From the NCBI GenBank assembly GCA_004297005.1, contig SCVA01000022.1, forward strand, positions 53,599-117,598: DNA of 64,000 bases, in the 5' to 3' direction. Positions 28,005 to 40,558 of this stretch are shown here, piece after piece; position 1 is the stretch's first letter, and each line of letters opens with the position of its first letter. The translations under genes were made by a program, and so were the position numbers. Source of the DNA: Nevskiaceae bacterium. GTDB lineage: Bacteria; Pseudomonadota; Gammaproteobacteria; Nevskiales; Nevskiaceae. Under the pieces are notes generated by a model. It was not told the origin of the DNA. It did not search any database and was given only the letters and a program-made list of their open reading frames with translations.

Positions 28005-28511
28005 CTAGGGAACTAGCGCCAGCGTGGCCCAGAGCAGCGCCGCCGAGGCGAGCCCGGCCAGGGCATCGTCGAACATGATCCCGAAGCCGCCGTGCAGCTT
28101 CTCGTCGAAGTAGCGGATCGGCCAAGGCTTGAGCACGTCGAAAAAGCGGAACAGGGCGAACACCAACAGCAGCCACCAGGACGAGGCCGCCGGGTAGACC
28201 AGCAGCGGCGCGGCGGCGATGCAGAAGCCGACGATCTCGTCGAAGACGATGCCACCGTGGTCGTGAACCTGGAGCAGATGCGCGCTGCGTCCGCAGATCC
28301 AGCAGCCGAAGACGAACAGCAGCGCACAAGCCAGCGCATAGGCCGGCAGCGGCAGCCAGTGCAGCGCGAAGTAGAACGGCAGGCCGACCAGGGTGCCGAA
28401 CGTGCCCGGCGCCTTGCGCGCCAGGCCGGTACCGAAACCGAAGGCGATCAGGTGCTCGGGCGTGCTCAGGATCAGCGCATCCGGCTCGTGCGGCTGGCGC
28501 TGCTCAGTCAC
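28005..28511 (-). CDS. pgpA: Phosphatidylglycerophosphatase A
   Basis: A 168-residue membrane enzyme that dephosphorylates phosphatidylglycerol phosphate to phosphatidylglycerol. FGFGTGLARKAPGTFGTLVG, then DHGGIVFDEIVGF and RFFDVLKPWPIRYFD are the conserved blocks of PgpA, and three hydrophobic helices are visible. It is the last gene of the glyA-to-pgpA operon and overlaps murI by eight bases. In E. coli pgpA directly follows thiL; here murI is between them. Confidence 0.95.
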   Translation of the reverse strand: MTEQRQPHEPDALILSTPEHLIAFGFGTGLARKAPGTFGTLVGLPFYFALHWLPLPAYALACALLFVFGCWICGRSAHLLQVHDHGGIVFDEIVGFCIAAAPLLVYPAASSWWLLLVFALFRFFDVLKPWPIRYFDEKLHGGFGIMFDDALAGLASAALLWATLALVP

Positions 28512-29295
28512 TCAGTGCCTCGACCTGCACGGTCTTGCCCCACAACCGTGAGGCGATGATCGCCATGGCATCGGCATCGCCGGTGCTGAACCACTGCACC
28601 TTGCCCGGCAGCGGCGACACCACCAGCAAGCCTTCCGCCTGCAACAGCGCCTCGGTGCGACGCGCTACCGCCTCGCCAGTGTCGAGGATGGCAATACGCG
28701 GCCCCACCACTTCGGCGACCAGCGGCCGCAGGAAGGGGTAATGGGTGCAACCCAGCACCAGCACGTCGGCGCCGGCCGCCAGCAGCGGCGCGGTGTATTC
28801 CTCGACCAGGGCGCGAGTCTGCGGGCCGTTGAGATCACCCAGCTCGACGCGCTCGACCAGCCCCGGACAGGGCTGGGTGATGACCCGCACACCGCCAGCA
28901 TGCTCGCGGATCAGCTTGTGCAGCTTCTCACCGGCCAGCGCCGCGCCGGTGGCCAGTACGCCGATCACACCGCTGTAGGTGCGGGCAGCGGCCGGCTTCA
29001 CCGCCGGCTCCATGCCGACGAAGCTCACCGGGTATTCGGCGCGCAGGGTCTCGATGGCGGCGATGGTGGCAGTGTTGCAGGCCACGACGATGAGCTTGGC
29101 GCCACGCGCCAGCAGCGCCTCGGTAACCGCCCGCGCGCGCGCGGTGATCTCGTCCGCACTTTTGCCGCCGTAGGGACAGTGCCCAGAGTCGGCGATGTAG
29201 AGGAAGTCCTCCTGCGGCAGCCGCTGCACCAGCTCCTTGAGCACGGTGATGCCGCCTAGGCCGGAGTCGAAAACGCCGATGGGTGCGATGGACAT
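28504..29295 (-). CDS. murI: Glutamate racemase
   Basis: A 263-residue enzyme that makes D-glutamate for peptidoglycan. It opens IGVFDSGLGGITVLKEL; the two catalytic cysteines are C73 (ACNTATIAA) and C183 (LGCTHYPFL). Length and motifs are standard. It sits between thiL (six bases) and pgpA (overlap), so it is expressed with the riboflavin/nusB operon. Confidence 0.96.
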   Translation of the reverse strand: MSIAPIGVFDSGLGGITVLKELVQRLPQEDFLYIADSGHCPYGGKSADEITARARAVTEALLARGAKLIVVACNTATIAAIETLRAEYPVSFVGMEPAVKPAAARTYSGVIGVLATGAALAGEKLHKLIREHAGGVRVITQPCPGLVERVELGDLNGPQTRALVEEYTAPLLAAGADVLVLGCTHYPFLRPLVAEVVGPRIAILDTGEAVARRTEALLQAEGLLVVSPLPGKVQWFSTGDADAMAIIASRLWGKTVQVEALSD

Positions 29296-29301
29296 GGGAG
29301 A

Positions 29302-30264
29302 TCAGAAGTGGCGGTAGCCGGTGGCGGTTATTGGAGTGCTTTGTCCCTCAGCGTAACGCAGGCGCAGACCTTCTTCAGCCTGCATACGCCCGACCACGGT
29401 CAGCGGCAGATTGAGCGCCGCCAGCCGCGCCTGCGCCTCGGCGAGCCGCGCCGGTGGCAGGCAGACGCAAAGCTCGTAGTCATCGCCGCCCTGCGCCTGC
29501 AACTCGAAGCGCTCGGCGCCGCTCAAGTCGCTGCTCAGCTCGGCGAAGGCCGCAGACTGTGGCAGCGCCTCGGCGTCCAGCTCGGCGCCCAGACCGCTGG
29601 CGGCGCAGAGATGACGCAGGTCGCCGGCCAGGCCGTCGGAGAGATCCAGAGCCGCGTGCGCGAGCCCGCGCAGGGCCAGGCCGGCCGCCAGACGCGGCGT
29701 CGGCCGGTCCAGACGCTCGCGCAGTACCATATCGGCGGCACCCTGCGGCGCCAGGCCCAGGCGGCGCAAGGCCAGCGCAGCATCACCGAGCGTGCCAGTG
29801 ACGCAAATCAGATCACCCACGCGCGCGCCGCTGCGGCGGATCGCCTGGCCCACCGGCACCAGGCCCAGCACGGTGATAGTGATGGCGAGAGGTCCACGGG
29901 TGGTGTCGCCACCGACCAGGGCGACGCGATGCTGCTCGGCCTGTGCCCGCAGGCCGGCGGCGAAACCGCTCAGCCAGACCTCGTCGGCCTCGGGCAGGGC
30001 CAGCGCCAGGGTGAACCAGCGCGGCTCGGCCCCCATGGCGGCGAGGTCGGAGAGATTCACCGCCAGCGACTTCCAGCCCACCGCCTCGGGCGCGGTCTGG
30101 TGCGGAAAATGACGGCCGGCGACCAGGGTATCGGTGCTAACCACCAGCTCCTGGCCGGCCGGAACCTGCAGCAGGGCGGCGTCGTCACCGATGCCCAGCA
30201 CCACACCGGCTTGGGCGCTGGTGAGGCCCAGGAAATGGCGCTGGATCAGCCCGAATTCGTCCAC
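29302..30264 (-). CDS. thiL: Thiamine-monophosphate kinase
   Basis: A 320-residue ATP-dependent kinase that converts thiamine phosphate to thiamine diphosphate. The N-terminal GIGDDAALLQ carries the metal-binding aspartates, followed by STDTLVAGRHF and VNLSDLAAMGAEP. LDLSDGLAGDLRHLC and GGDDYELCVCLP in the second half are also family signatures. The position after nusB is as in E. coli. Confidence 0.96.
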   Translation of the reverse strand: MDEFGLIQRHFLGLTSAQAGVVLGIGDDAALLQVPAGQELVVSTDTLVAGRHFPHQTAPEAVGWKSLAVNLSDLAAMGAEPRWFTLALALPEADEVWLSGFAAGLRAQAEQHRVALVGGDTTRGPLAITITVLGLVPVGQAIRRSGARVGDLICVTGTLGDAALALRRLGLAPQGAADMVLRERLDRPTPRLAAGLALRGLAHAALDLSDGLAGDLRHLCAASGLGAELDAEALPQSAAFAELSSDLSGAERFELQAQGGDDYELCVCLPPARLAEAQARLAALNLPLTVVGRMQAEEGLRLRYAEGQSTPITATGYRHF

Positions 30265-30286
30265 CGCCGTTCCCGGGGCCGGCGGC

Positions 30287-30748
30287 CTATTTGCCGTCCT
30301 GCACTTCCGCCGGGCGCAGTTGCCGCGCCAGCTTGTCGAGCACGCCGTTGACGAACTTGTAGCCCTCCTCGGAGCCGAACAGCTTGGCGAGATTGACCGC
30401 CTCGTTGACGATCACCCGCCAGGGCACTGAAGGCTCGTGGGCCAGCTCGTAGGCACCAAGCAGCAGGATGGCGTGCTCGACCGGGTCGAGCTGCTGCAGC
30501 GGGCGATCCAGATGCGGGACCACCGACAGCGTCAGCGGCTGCGCGTTTTCGACGACGCCACGCAGCAGGGCCTCGAAGTAGGCCGGGTCGGCACGGCCGA
30601 GGCCTTCGTCCTGCTCACGGAACTGCCGCAGCAGCAGCTCCGGCGAGGTCTCGTTGACCAGCCACTGGTACAGGGCCTGGGCGGTGACGCGACGGGCCAG
30701 TCCACGACGGCTGACCGGTGCTGAGGACGGCGCGCTTTCCTCGCTCAT
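30287..30748 (-). CDS. nusB: Transcription antitermination factor NusB
   Basis: A 153-residue all-helical protein that binds boxA RNA together with ribosomal protein S10 in rRNA antitermination. RRVTAQALYQWL, LDPVEHAILLLGAYEL, VPWRVIVNEAVNLAKLFGSE and KFVNGVLDKL are the typical helices. The ATG overlaps the ribH stop by four bases. Confidence 0.96.
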   Translation of the reverse strand: MSEESAPSSAPVSRRGLARRVTAQALYQWLVNETSPELLLRQFREQDEGLGRADPAYFEALLRGVVENAQPLTLSVVPHLDRPLQQLDPVEHAILLLGAYELAHEPSVPWRVIVNEAVNLAKLFGSEEGYKFVNGVLDKLARQLRPAEVQDGK

Positions 30749-31286
30749 TCGGCGTCTCCTTCGGCTTGGGCATTGGCTTGGCGCGCGAGCCGGATCATCT
30801 CCAGCACCGCCTGCGCGCACTCGTAACCCTTGTTGCCTTCGCCGGGGCCGGCACGCTCCACCGCCTGCGCGGGCGTGTTGACGGTGAGCACACCGAAGCC
30901 CACCGGCTTGCCGGTGGCGAGCTGCACGTCCATCAGGCCGCGCGCGCACTCGCCGGCGACGAAATCGAAGTGCGGGGTATCGCCACGGATCACCGCGCCG
31001 AGGGCGACCACGCCGTCCCAGTAACCGGTCTCGGAGCGCAGCAGGCTGGCGGCCGCCAGCGGCAGCTCATAGGCACCGGGGGCGCGGAATTCGCCAACGC
31101 TGTCGTCCGGCACGCCCCAGTCCTTGAGGCAGGCACGGGCACCGGCGAGCAGGGCATCGACCACCTCGACATTCCAGCGGGTGGCGACGAGGGCGATGCG
31201 CACGTCGGAAAACTCGACGGCATCGGGCTTGGCGGGGGCGGCGTAACCGGTCTTGCTCATGGTTTCAATCGGGATCGAATCGGACA

Positions 31287-31287
<1 letters not shown>
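30745..31287 (-). CDS. ribH: 6,7-dimethyl-8-ribityllumazine synthase
   Basis: A 180-residue lumazine synthase (from the ATG at 31287), which joins 5-amino-6-ribitylaminouracil to the RibB product. FRAPGAYELP, GAVIRGDTPHFDFVA with the catalytic His, and NKGYECA are present. The ATG shares its first base with the ribBA stop (TGATG). A start at 31260 (MSKTGYAAP) would be closer to the usual length of about 155; the extra 10-25 N-terminal residues are unremarkable. Confidence 0.95.
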
Positions 31288-32422
<1,135 letters not shown>

Positions 32423-32426
<4 letters not shown>

Positions 32427-33034
32427 ACGTTCTTGTCCTCCTCGCGCGCCGCGAGCAGACGCTCGAGATAGCGCGCGATCAAATCGACTTCCAGATTCAC
32501 CGCGCCGCCGGCCGCGAGGCCGCCGAGGCTGGTGTGCGTCCAAGTATGCGGCACGATCATCACCCCGAAGCGCCGGCCGTTGACGGCATTGACCGTCAGG
32601 CTGATGCCGTCGATGGTGATCGAGCCCTTGCGGGCGATGTAGCGGGCGATGGCCTGCGGCGCCTCGAATTCCAGCCGCCAGCCGCGCGCCTCCTCGTGCT
32701 TGCCGACCAGATAGCCGACGCCATCGACATGGCCGCTGACCAGATGGCCGCCGAGCGGCTTGGCCGGGGTCAGCGCCTTTTCGAGATTGACGGTCTGTCC
32801 GGCCTGCCACTGGCCCGCCGTGGTCGCCGCCAGAGTCTCGGCCGAAAGGTCGGCGACGAAACCGTTCGGGACGAAGGCGACCGCGGTCAGGCAGACGCCA
32901 TTGACGGCAATGCTGTCGCCCAGCCGGGCATCGGCCAAATAGTTGCCGGCGCCGGCAATGGTCATGCGCAGATCGCCGCCGATGGGTTCCACCGCAGCGA
33001 TACGGCCCTGGGCTTCGATGATTCCGGTGAACAT
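32423..33034 (-). CDS. ribE: Riboflavin synthase (alpha chain)
   Basis: A 203-residue enzyme made of two lumazine-binding repeats that dismutates two ribityllumazines into riboflavin. It begins with the invariant MFTGII, repeat 1 has DSIAVNGVCLTA, and repeat 2 has GSITIDGISLTVN. GGHLVSGHVDG lies at the junction. It is between ribD and ribBA with three bases and a four-base overlap. Confidence 0.97.
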
Positions 33035-33037
33035 GGT

Positions 33038-34165
33038 CTAGGCAACCTCGGGGACAGCAGTGATACGCAGGTCGCGGCCGACCTGTCGGACATCGGTGTA
33101 ACGCAGGGCGATCTTCTGGTCGAGCCGCTGCAAGCCGGGCAAGGCGGCCAGCGCCCTGCCCTCGTGGCCCAGCAGAGTGGGCGCCAGGTAGAGCAGCAGT
33201 TCATCGACCAGGCCAGAGGCCAGCAGGGCTCCGGCGAGACGCGGCCCGCATTCGACCAGCAGTTCGTTGACGCCCTGCTGCGCCAGCAGCGGCAGCAGCG
33301 CCGGCAGGGAAATCGCGCCATTTGCATCGGCCTCCACCACCAGCGTTTCCACCCCGGCAGGAACTGAAGCGGCGGCATGGGCAGCCGTGGTGACGCGAAA
33401 GCGGCGCGCGCCCTCTGCCCAGACCTTGGCGCCGACCGGCACGCGGGCGCGGCTGTCGAGCACGATGCGGTCGGGCTGCCGGAGATCAGGAACAGTGCCT
33501 GCAGCAGCCATCCCATAGTCGGCCGGCAGGCGCACCGTCAGCGCCGGATCGTCGGCGAGCACGGTATCGCTGCTGGTCAGCACCGCGCCGGCCTCGGCGC
33601 GCAGGCGGTGCACATCGGCGCGCGCCTCGGGGCCGGTGATCCACTGCGACTCTCCGCTCTTCATCGCGGTGCGACCGTCGAGGCTGGCGGCGAGCTTGAG
33701 GATCAGGAACGGCCGCTGGCGGCGCATGCGGGAAACGAAGCCGCGATTCAGGCGCTCGGCATCGGCCTGTAGCAGGCCCAGTTCCACCTCGATGCCGGCG
33801 GCGCGCAGGCGTGCCAGGCCCTGGCCGGCGACCAGCGGATTGGGGTCTTGCATCGCCGCCACCACGCGACTGACCCCGGCGGCGATCAGCGCCTCGGTGC
33901 AGGGCGGCGTGCGGCCGTGGTGGTTGCAGGGTTCCAGGCTGACGAAGGCGGTAGCACCTCGGGCGCGCTCGCCGGCCTGACCCAGGGCATGAACCTCGGC
34001 ATGCGGCTCGCCGGCACGCAGATGGGCGCCCTCGCCGACGATCTCGCCCTCGCGCCAGAGCACGCAGCCGACACGCGGGTTGGGATGGCTGCTGTAGCGC
34101 CCGGCTTCGGCAAGGCGCAGCGCCCGCGCCATCAGCCGGGCGGCCGCGTCCGGTGCTGGTTTCAT
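33038..34165 (-). CDS. ribD: Bifunctional pyrimidine deaminase/reductase RibD
   Basis: A 375-residue enzyme for the second and third steps of riboflavin synthesis. The deaminase domain (1-about 145) has the zinc site H55-A-E57, C80 ([14 protein letters not shown]) and C89. The reductase domain follows ([12 protein letters not shown], then [13 protein letters not shown] and [12 protein letters not shown]). The ATG at 34165 overlaps the nrdR stop. The order nrdR-ribD-ribE-ribBA-ribH-nusB is a common proteobacterial operon. Confidence 0.96.
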   Translation of the reverse strand: MKPAPDAAARLMARALRLAEAGRYSSHPNPRVGCVLWREGEIVGEGAHLRAGEPHAEVHALGQAGERARGATAFVSLEPCNHHGRTPPCTEALIAAGVSRVVAAMQDPNPLVAGQGLARLRAAGIEVELGLLQADAERLNRGFVSRMRRQRPFLILKLAASLDGRTAMKSGESQWITGPEARADVHRLRAEAGAVLTSSDTVLADDPALTVRLPADYGMAAAGTVPDLRQPDRIVLDSRARVPVGAKVWAEGARRFRVTTAAHAAASVPAGVETLVVEADANGAISLPALLPLLAQQGVNELLVECGPRLAGALLASGLVDELLLYLAPTLLGHEGRALAALPGLQRLDQKIALRYTDVRQVGRDLRITAVPEVA

Positions 34166-34677
34166 TTCCTCGGACGCTCGGGCTCGTCGATCAGCGGCAG
34201 CTGGCTCTTGCGAGCCTCGGCGCTGGGCATCTTCTGCAGACGCTCGATTTCCTCGCGGAAGGCGTTGACGTCCTGAAAGCTGCGGTAGATCGAGGCGAAG
34301 CGCACGTAGGCGACGTGGTCGAGATCGTGCAGCTCCTGCATCACCCATTCGCCGATGCGATGACTGGCGACTTCGCGCTCGCCGGTCTGCCGCAGCTTGC
34401 GCAGGATGTTCTCGATGGCGTGGTCGATGGCCTCGGCGGACACCGGCCGCTTGTACAGGGCGATCTGCATGCCCTTGCGCAGCTTGTCTTCCTCGAAGGG
34501 CTCGTTGACGCCGTCGCGCTTGACCACATAGGGCATCGCAACCTGCGCCTTCTCGAAGGTGGTGAAGCGGCCGGAGCACTTCTCGCACTCGCGGCGGCGA
34601 CGCACCTGGGTCCCGTCCTCGGCCAGCCGCGAGTCGATGACCCGCGTGTCCGGCGCCTTGCAGAACGGGCACTGCAT
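34162..34677 (-). CDS. nrdR: Transcriptional repressor NrdR
   Basis: A 171-residue regulator of ribonucleotide reductase genes. The zinc ribbon is C3-x2-C6 and C31-x2-C34 ([18 protein letters not shown]); an ATP-cone follows (about 49-139, [18 protein letters not shown]) and senses dATP/ATP. Length is slightly above average because of a polar C-terminus. It is three bases after glyA; no nrd genes lie in the window. Confidence 0.97.
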   Translation of the reverse strand: MQCPFCKAPDTRVIDSRLAEDGTQVRRRRECEKCSGRFTTFEKAQVAMPYVVKRDGVNEPFEEDKLRKGMQIALYKRPVSAEAIDHAIENILRKLRQTGEREVASHRIGEWVMQELHDLDHVAYVRFASIYRSFQDVNAFREEIERLQKMPSAEARKSQLPLIDEPERPRK

Positions 34678-34680
34678 CGC

Positions 34681-35955
34681 TTACTTCGCCGCGTAGACGG
34701 GGAAGCGCGCGCACAGCGCCGCCACCTGCTCGCGCACCCGCGCGACGGTGGCATCGACCTCCACCCCGGCGCTCATGGCATCGACGATGTCGGCGATCCA
34801 GCCGGCAACCTGGGCCATCTCGGCTTCCTGGAAACCGCGGGTGGTCGACGCTGGGCTGCCGATGCGCAGGCCGCTGGTGACGAAGGCCGAACGCGGGTCG
34901 TTGGGAACCGCGTTCTTGTTGACGGTGATGTGCGCCTCGCCGAGCTTGGCCTCGGCATCCTTGCCGGTAACGTTCTTGGCCACCAGATCGAGCAGGAACA
35001 GGTGATCGTCGGTGCCGCCCGAAACCACCTTGTAGCCGCGGTCCAAAAACACCTTGGCCATGGCGCGGGCGTTGGCAACGACCTGCTTCTGGTAGACCTT
35101 GAAGCTCGGGTCCAGCGCCTCCTTGAAGGCCACCGCCTTGGCGGCGATGACGTGCATCAGCGGGCCGCCCTGGATGCCGGGGAACACCGCCGACTGGAAC
35201 TTCTTGTTGAACTCTTCCGGCTGGCCCTTGCTGAGGATGATGCCGCCGCGCGGACCGCGCAGGGTCTTGTGGGTGGTGCTGGTGACCACATGGGCGTAGG
35301 GCAGCGGGCTCGGGTATTCACCGGCGGCGACCAGGCCGGCGATGTGCGCCATGTCGACCCAGAAGTAGGCGCCGACCTTGTCGGCGATCTCGCGCATGCG
35401 CTTCCAGTCCTTGATGCGCGAATAGGCGGAGAAGCCACCGATCAGGAGCTTGGGCTTGTGCTCCAGCGCCAGCTTTTCCAGCTCGTCGTAATTGATCAGG
35501 CCGGTTTCGGCGTCGAGGCCGTAGGGCACGATCTTGTAGTTCTTGCCCGAGAAGTTGGCCGGGTGACCGTGGGTGAGATGACCACCCTGCGCGAGGTTCA
35601 TGCCCATCACCGTGTCGCCCGGGGTCACCAGGGCGTGGAAGATTGCGGCATTGGCCTGGGCGCCGGAATGCGGCTGCACGTTGGCGTAGTCGCAGTCGAA
35701 GAGAGCTTTCAGGCGCTCGATGGCGAGGTTCTCGGCAATGTCGACAAACTCGCAGCCGCCGTAATAGCGCTTGCCCGGATAGCCCTCGGCGTACTTGTTG
35801 GTGAGCTGGCTGCCCTGCGCCTCCATCACCGCTGGCGAGGCATAGTTTTCGCTGGCGATCAGCTCGATATGCGCCTCCTGCCGACCGTTCTCGGCGGTGA
35901 TGGCGGCAAACAGTTCGGGATCGGCGACGGCGAGGCTGGGGGCGTTCTTGAACAT
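34681..35955 (-). CDS. glyA: Serine hydroxymethyltransferase
   Basis: A 424-residue PLP enzyme that interconverts serine and glycine and supplies one-carbon units. [19 protein letters not shown] and [15 protein letters not shown] are N-terminal marks; the PLP lysine is in [16 protein letters not shown]. It is the first gene of the long minus-strand operon ending at pgpA. Confidence 0.98.
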   Translation of the reverse strand: MFKNAPSLAVADPELFAAITAENGRQEAHIELIASENYASPAVMEAQGSQLTNKYAEGYPGKRYYGGCEFVDIAENLAIERLKALFDCDYANVQPHSGAQANAAIFHALVTPGDTVMGMNLAQGGHLTHGHPANFSGKNYKIVPYGLDAETGLINYDELEKLALEHKPKLLIGGFSAYSRIKDWKRMREIADKVGAYFWVDMAHIAGLVAAGEYPSPLPYAHVVTSTTHKTLRGPRGGIILSKGQPEEFNKKFQSAVFPGIQGGPLMHVIAAKAVAFKEALDPSFKVYQKQVVANARAMAKVFLDRGYKVVSGGTDDHLFLLDLVAKNVTGKDAEAKLGEAHITVNKNAVPNDPRSAFVTSGLRIGSPASTTRGFQEAEMAQVAGWIADIVDAMSAGVEVDATVARVREQVAALCARFPVYAAK

Positions 35956-36054
35956 TGCGGATTTCGGTTTGCGGATTTCGAAGGGGTTGGTGGCGGCGGC
36001 TTGCCGATCCGGTCTTGCGGTTCAATCCGCAATCCGAAATCCGCAGTCCGCAAT
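35954..36054. repeat. Imperfect inverted repeat of TTGCGGATT/AATCCGCAA units between nadA and glyA
   Basis: The left block 35954-35980 carries TTGCGGATTTCG twice; the right block about 36018-36054 carries the reverse-complement units AATCCGCAATCCG and AAATCCGCAGTCCGCAAT. The blocks can pair over most of their length with a spacer of about 37 bases. The left block touches the glyA ATG. It resembles short intergenic palindromic repeats scattered in some genomes; no other copy is seen in this window. Confidence 0.65.
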
Positions 36055-36059
36055 GGGGT

Positions 36060-37172
36060 TCAGTCGACCACTTCCAGCATCAGATCCAGCGCCGCGCGCG
36101 CTGGCTGGGCGATGTCACGCGGCACCCGGATCTGGTTGACGGTCTTGCCCTCGACCAGGCTGTCGAGCACCCAGGCGAGGTGTTGTGGGTCGGTGCGGAA
36201 CATGGTCGAGCACATGCACACCATCGGCGACATGAACTCGACGGTGACGCCCTTGAGTTTCATCTCGTCGGCCAGGCGGTTGACCAGGTTCAGCTCGGTG
36301 CCGACCAGCCAGTGCGCGCCCGGCTGGCTGGAGCGCACGGTGCGCAGGATGTACTCGGTGGAACCGACAAAGTCGCTCTTCTCGCAGACCGCGAGGTCGT
36401 TCTCCGGATGGCTGATCACCAGGCCATTCGGCACCCGCTCGCGGAACTTGGCGATGTGGTTGGGGTGGAACATCTGGTGCACCGAGCAGAAGCCCTTCCA
36501 GAGGATCATCTTCGCCTTGCGGATCTGGTCGTCGGTGAGGCCACCGCGCGGCTTCATGAAGTCCCAGGTGACCATCTCGTCCAGCGGGATGCCCATCTGC
36601 ATGTAGGCGGTGTTGCGGCCCAGGTGCTGGTCGGGGAAGAACAGCACCTTGTCGCGGCGCGCGAAGCTCCACTCCAGCACCGCCTTGGCGTTGGAACTGG
36701 TGCAGACGATGCCGCCGTGGCTGCCGCAGAAGGCTTTGAGGTCGGCCGCCGAATTGATGTAGGTGACCGGGGTGACGTGCTGATCCGGGTCGAGCACGGT
36801 GCTGATCTCCTCCCAGCACTTCTTCACCTTCACCAGATTGGCCATGTCGGCCATCGAGCAGCCGGCGGCGAGGTCGGGCAGGATCACTGTGCGCTTGCCG
36901 TCGGTGACGATGTCCGCCACCTCGGCCATGAAGTGCACGCCACAGAAAACAATGAACTCGGCCTCGGTCTTGGCCGCCATCTGCGAGAGCTTCAAGGAGT
37001 CGCCGGAGAAATCGGCGTGCTTGAACACCTCGTTGCGCTGGTAGTGATGCCCGAGGATAGCCAGGCGCTTGCCGAGCTTGGCCTTGGCGGCGACGATCTT
37101 GGCGTCGCATTCCTCGTCGCTCAGAAAGCTGTAGCTGTCCAGCTTGGGATCGATTTTGAGGGCGGCGGTCAT
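36060..37172 (-). CDS. nadA: Quinolinate synthase
   Basis: A 370-residue [4Fe-4S] enzyme that condenses iminoaspartate with dihydroxyacetone phosphate in NAD synthesis. LGHHYQRNEVFKHADFSGDS is the conserved N-terminal block. Likely cluster cysteines are C105 (LAAGCSMAD), one in GFCSVHQMF and one in the MVCMCSTMF region. Length fits the longer (about 368) NadA type. TACAAT on the minus strand near 37250 could be its -10. nadB and nadC are not in the window. Confidence 0.96.
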   Translation of the reverse strand: MTAALKIDPKLDSYSFLSDEECDAKIVAAKAKLGKRLAILGHHYQRNEVFKHADFSGDSLKLSQMAAKTEAEFIVFCGVHFMAEVADIVTDGKRTVILPDLAAGCSMADMANLVKVKKCWEEISTVLDPDQHVTPVTYINSAADLKAFCGSHGGIVCTSSNAKAVLEWSFARRDKVLFFPDQHLGRNTAYMQMGIPLDEMVTWDFMKPRGGLTDDQIRKAKMILWKGFCSVHQMFHPNHIAKFRERVPNGLVISHPENDLAVCEKSDFVGSTEYILRTVRSSQPGAHWLVGTELNLVNRLADEMKLKGVTVEFMSPMVCMCSTMFRTDPQHLAWVLDSLVEGKTVNQIRVPRDIAQPARAALDLMLEVVD

Positions 37173-37261
37173 CGCTGCACTCCCCGGCGCGCGAGCGCCT
37201 GCGTAGCAGTCATAGGGGCGGCCGGCACCGGGCCGGGAAACCTAGCTATTGTAGCGGAAGC

Positions 37262-37291
37262 CTCCACCGCCCCCTACCGGTGGCGGTGGAG
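37262..37291 (-). terminator. Stem-loop after the Ig-like lipoprotein gene
   Basis: A perfect 10-base stem (CTCCACCGCC at 37262-37271 with GGCGGTGGAG at 37282-37291) and a 10-base loop lie 14 bases past the lipoprotein stop. There is no U-run on either strand, so it may stabilise the 3' end rather than terminate by itself. Confidence 0.45.
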
Positions 37292-37304
37292 CCTACGCCG
37301 GACC

Positions 37305-38651
37305 TCAGGGGCTGGTGGCCGGCTGGATGGTCAGCGTGCTGGTGGCGCTGGTCTGGGTGGTCGCGTTGGTGTTAGCTGCGGTGATCACCACCGTCTTGCC
37401 AGCTTCCGCGGTGCTGCTGGCCTGGGCGACGCCGGCCAGCGGATTGACGACACCACCATTGTTTTGCACCGTCACCAGGCTGGTATCCGCCGAGGTCCAG
37501 GTGACGTGGCGGGTGATGTCCTGAGTGGGGATCGTGGCGGTGGTGGTGTATTCGCCGGTCGCCTTCAGGGCCAGGGTCGCGCCGGGAGCGATATCCGAGG
37601 TCACCGGGCTCACCGTCACCTTGGTGAGCGTGCCATCCACCGGAGTAATCGGCAGCTCATTGGAGTCAACCGGCGTCGATGTCGGATCGGTAGTAGTGCT
37701 GTCGCCGTCGCTGATGGTGTAGCTATAGCTCGCCTTCAACTGCACGGGGCTGGTCGCCGCCTTGGCGGCGAACGCCAGATTGCGCAAGCTGCCCGTCAGA
37801 AAGAGCAGTGAGGCGCTGTCGGAAGAAGTGAAAGTCACCTGGCCGGACAGATCCTGGGTCTTGCCGTTGACCAGGGTCCCGGTGGCGGTGATGCGCTCGG
37901 TAGTGCCGACCAGCAACTGGCTGCGGTCGGTGAATTCCTTGGTCAGCGTGAGGCTGTTGAGCGGAGAAACATTGACCGGCGCGGTCACATTGTTGAACGC
38001 CGCCGCGGTGCAGCCGGGGATGCTTGCCTTGGCGCTTAGCGGGCCGCCCTCGGCGACGCCGGTGATCAAGCCGGTGGTCGAGGCGATGGTCGCGACTGCG
38101 TCATTGGCGGTGACAAAGCTCCAGGTGGCGAGCGCATCCACGGCGCTGGTGATGCCATCCAGATCGGCGGAAAGCGCCAGATCCGACAGCGCGCCGACCG
38201 CTACATCGGCCTCGGCCGGAATGATCCGCACATTGGTCGGATCGGCCACCACCACCTGGATCGAGCTGTTGAAATCCAGGTACTTGGCGGTGATGGTGGT
38301 CGTGCCCGGTGCCGCTGGTACCACTACGCCATACCCGTAAAAGGAGCCTTCCTGCCCCGGAACCGGCAGATCGGCATTGCTGACCTTGGCGACTGCCGGG
38401 TTGCTGCTGCTCCAGACCGCGCGCGAGCTGAAATCGCCCCGGGCGCCGTTGCTGAAGGTCACCACCAACTGAACCGAGGTGTTGAGGCAAGTGTAGGCCT
38501 TGGTGCTGGCAGCCCCTTCGATACCGCCCAAGGGCAGCAGCGCGGATGTAACCGGCTCGATGCCATCGCCGACACCACCGCAGGCGCTCAACATCAAGGC
38601 GCCAGCCACGGCCAGGCCGTGGAAGCCGCGGCGGAGAGAGGAAGGCATCAT
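37305..38651 (-). CDS. Lipoprotein with bacterial Ig-like repeats
   Basis: A 448-residue protein with a signal peptide and lipobox (LMLSACGG), probably anchored in the outer membrane. The mature part is beta-rich and Ser/Thr-rich with at least three Ig-like (Big2-type) units; the repeated pattern is W(S/T)S-x-(N/D)-x-x-(V/L)-x-x-V, for example AVWSSSNPAVAKVSN and VTWTSADTSLVTVQN. Such domains usually serve in adhesion or surface scaffolds. Starts at 38651 and 38648 (two adjacent ATGs) are equally good. It follows aspS on the same strand after 41 bases. I do not recognise a named gene. Confidence 0.75.
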   Translation of the reverse strand: MMPSSLRRGFHGLAVAGALMLSACGGVGDGIEPVTSALLPLGGIEGAASTKAYTCLNTSVQLVVTFSNGARGDFSSRAVWSSSNPAVAKVSNADLPVPGQEGSFYGYGVVVPAAPGTTTITAKYLDFNSSIQVVVADPTNVRIIPAEADVAVGALSDLALSADLDGITSAVDALATWSFVTANDAVATIASTTGLITGVAEGGPLSAKASIPGCTAAAFNNVTAPVNVSPLNSLTLTKEFTDRSQLLVGTTERITATGTLVNGKTQDLSGQVTFTSSDSASLLFLTGSLRNLAFAAKAATSPVQLKASYSYTISDGDSTTTDPTSTPVDSNELPITPVDGTLTKVTVSPVTSDIAPGATLALKATGEYTTTATIPTQDITRHVTWTSADTSLVTVQNNGGVVNPLAGVAQASSTAEAGKTVVITAANTNATTQTSATSTLTIQPATSP

Positions 38652-38692
38652 CGGGTCAACTCCAGGCAAACATGCTTTGAAAAATGAGACGC

Positions 38693-40477
<1,785 letters not shown>

Positions 40478-40558
40478 TCTGGGCTTGTGGGCTACTTACG
40501 CGGGACGCGCATTGTAGCCGCGCCCCGCCGCCCGGTGCGCGAGCGTCCTTGCTTCGTC

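Noticed and set aside
34153..36606. An 817-codon plus-strand frame opposite nrdR, glyA and nadA
   Set aside because: It runs antisense through three well-conserved genes. Long antisense frames are expected at this GC content.
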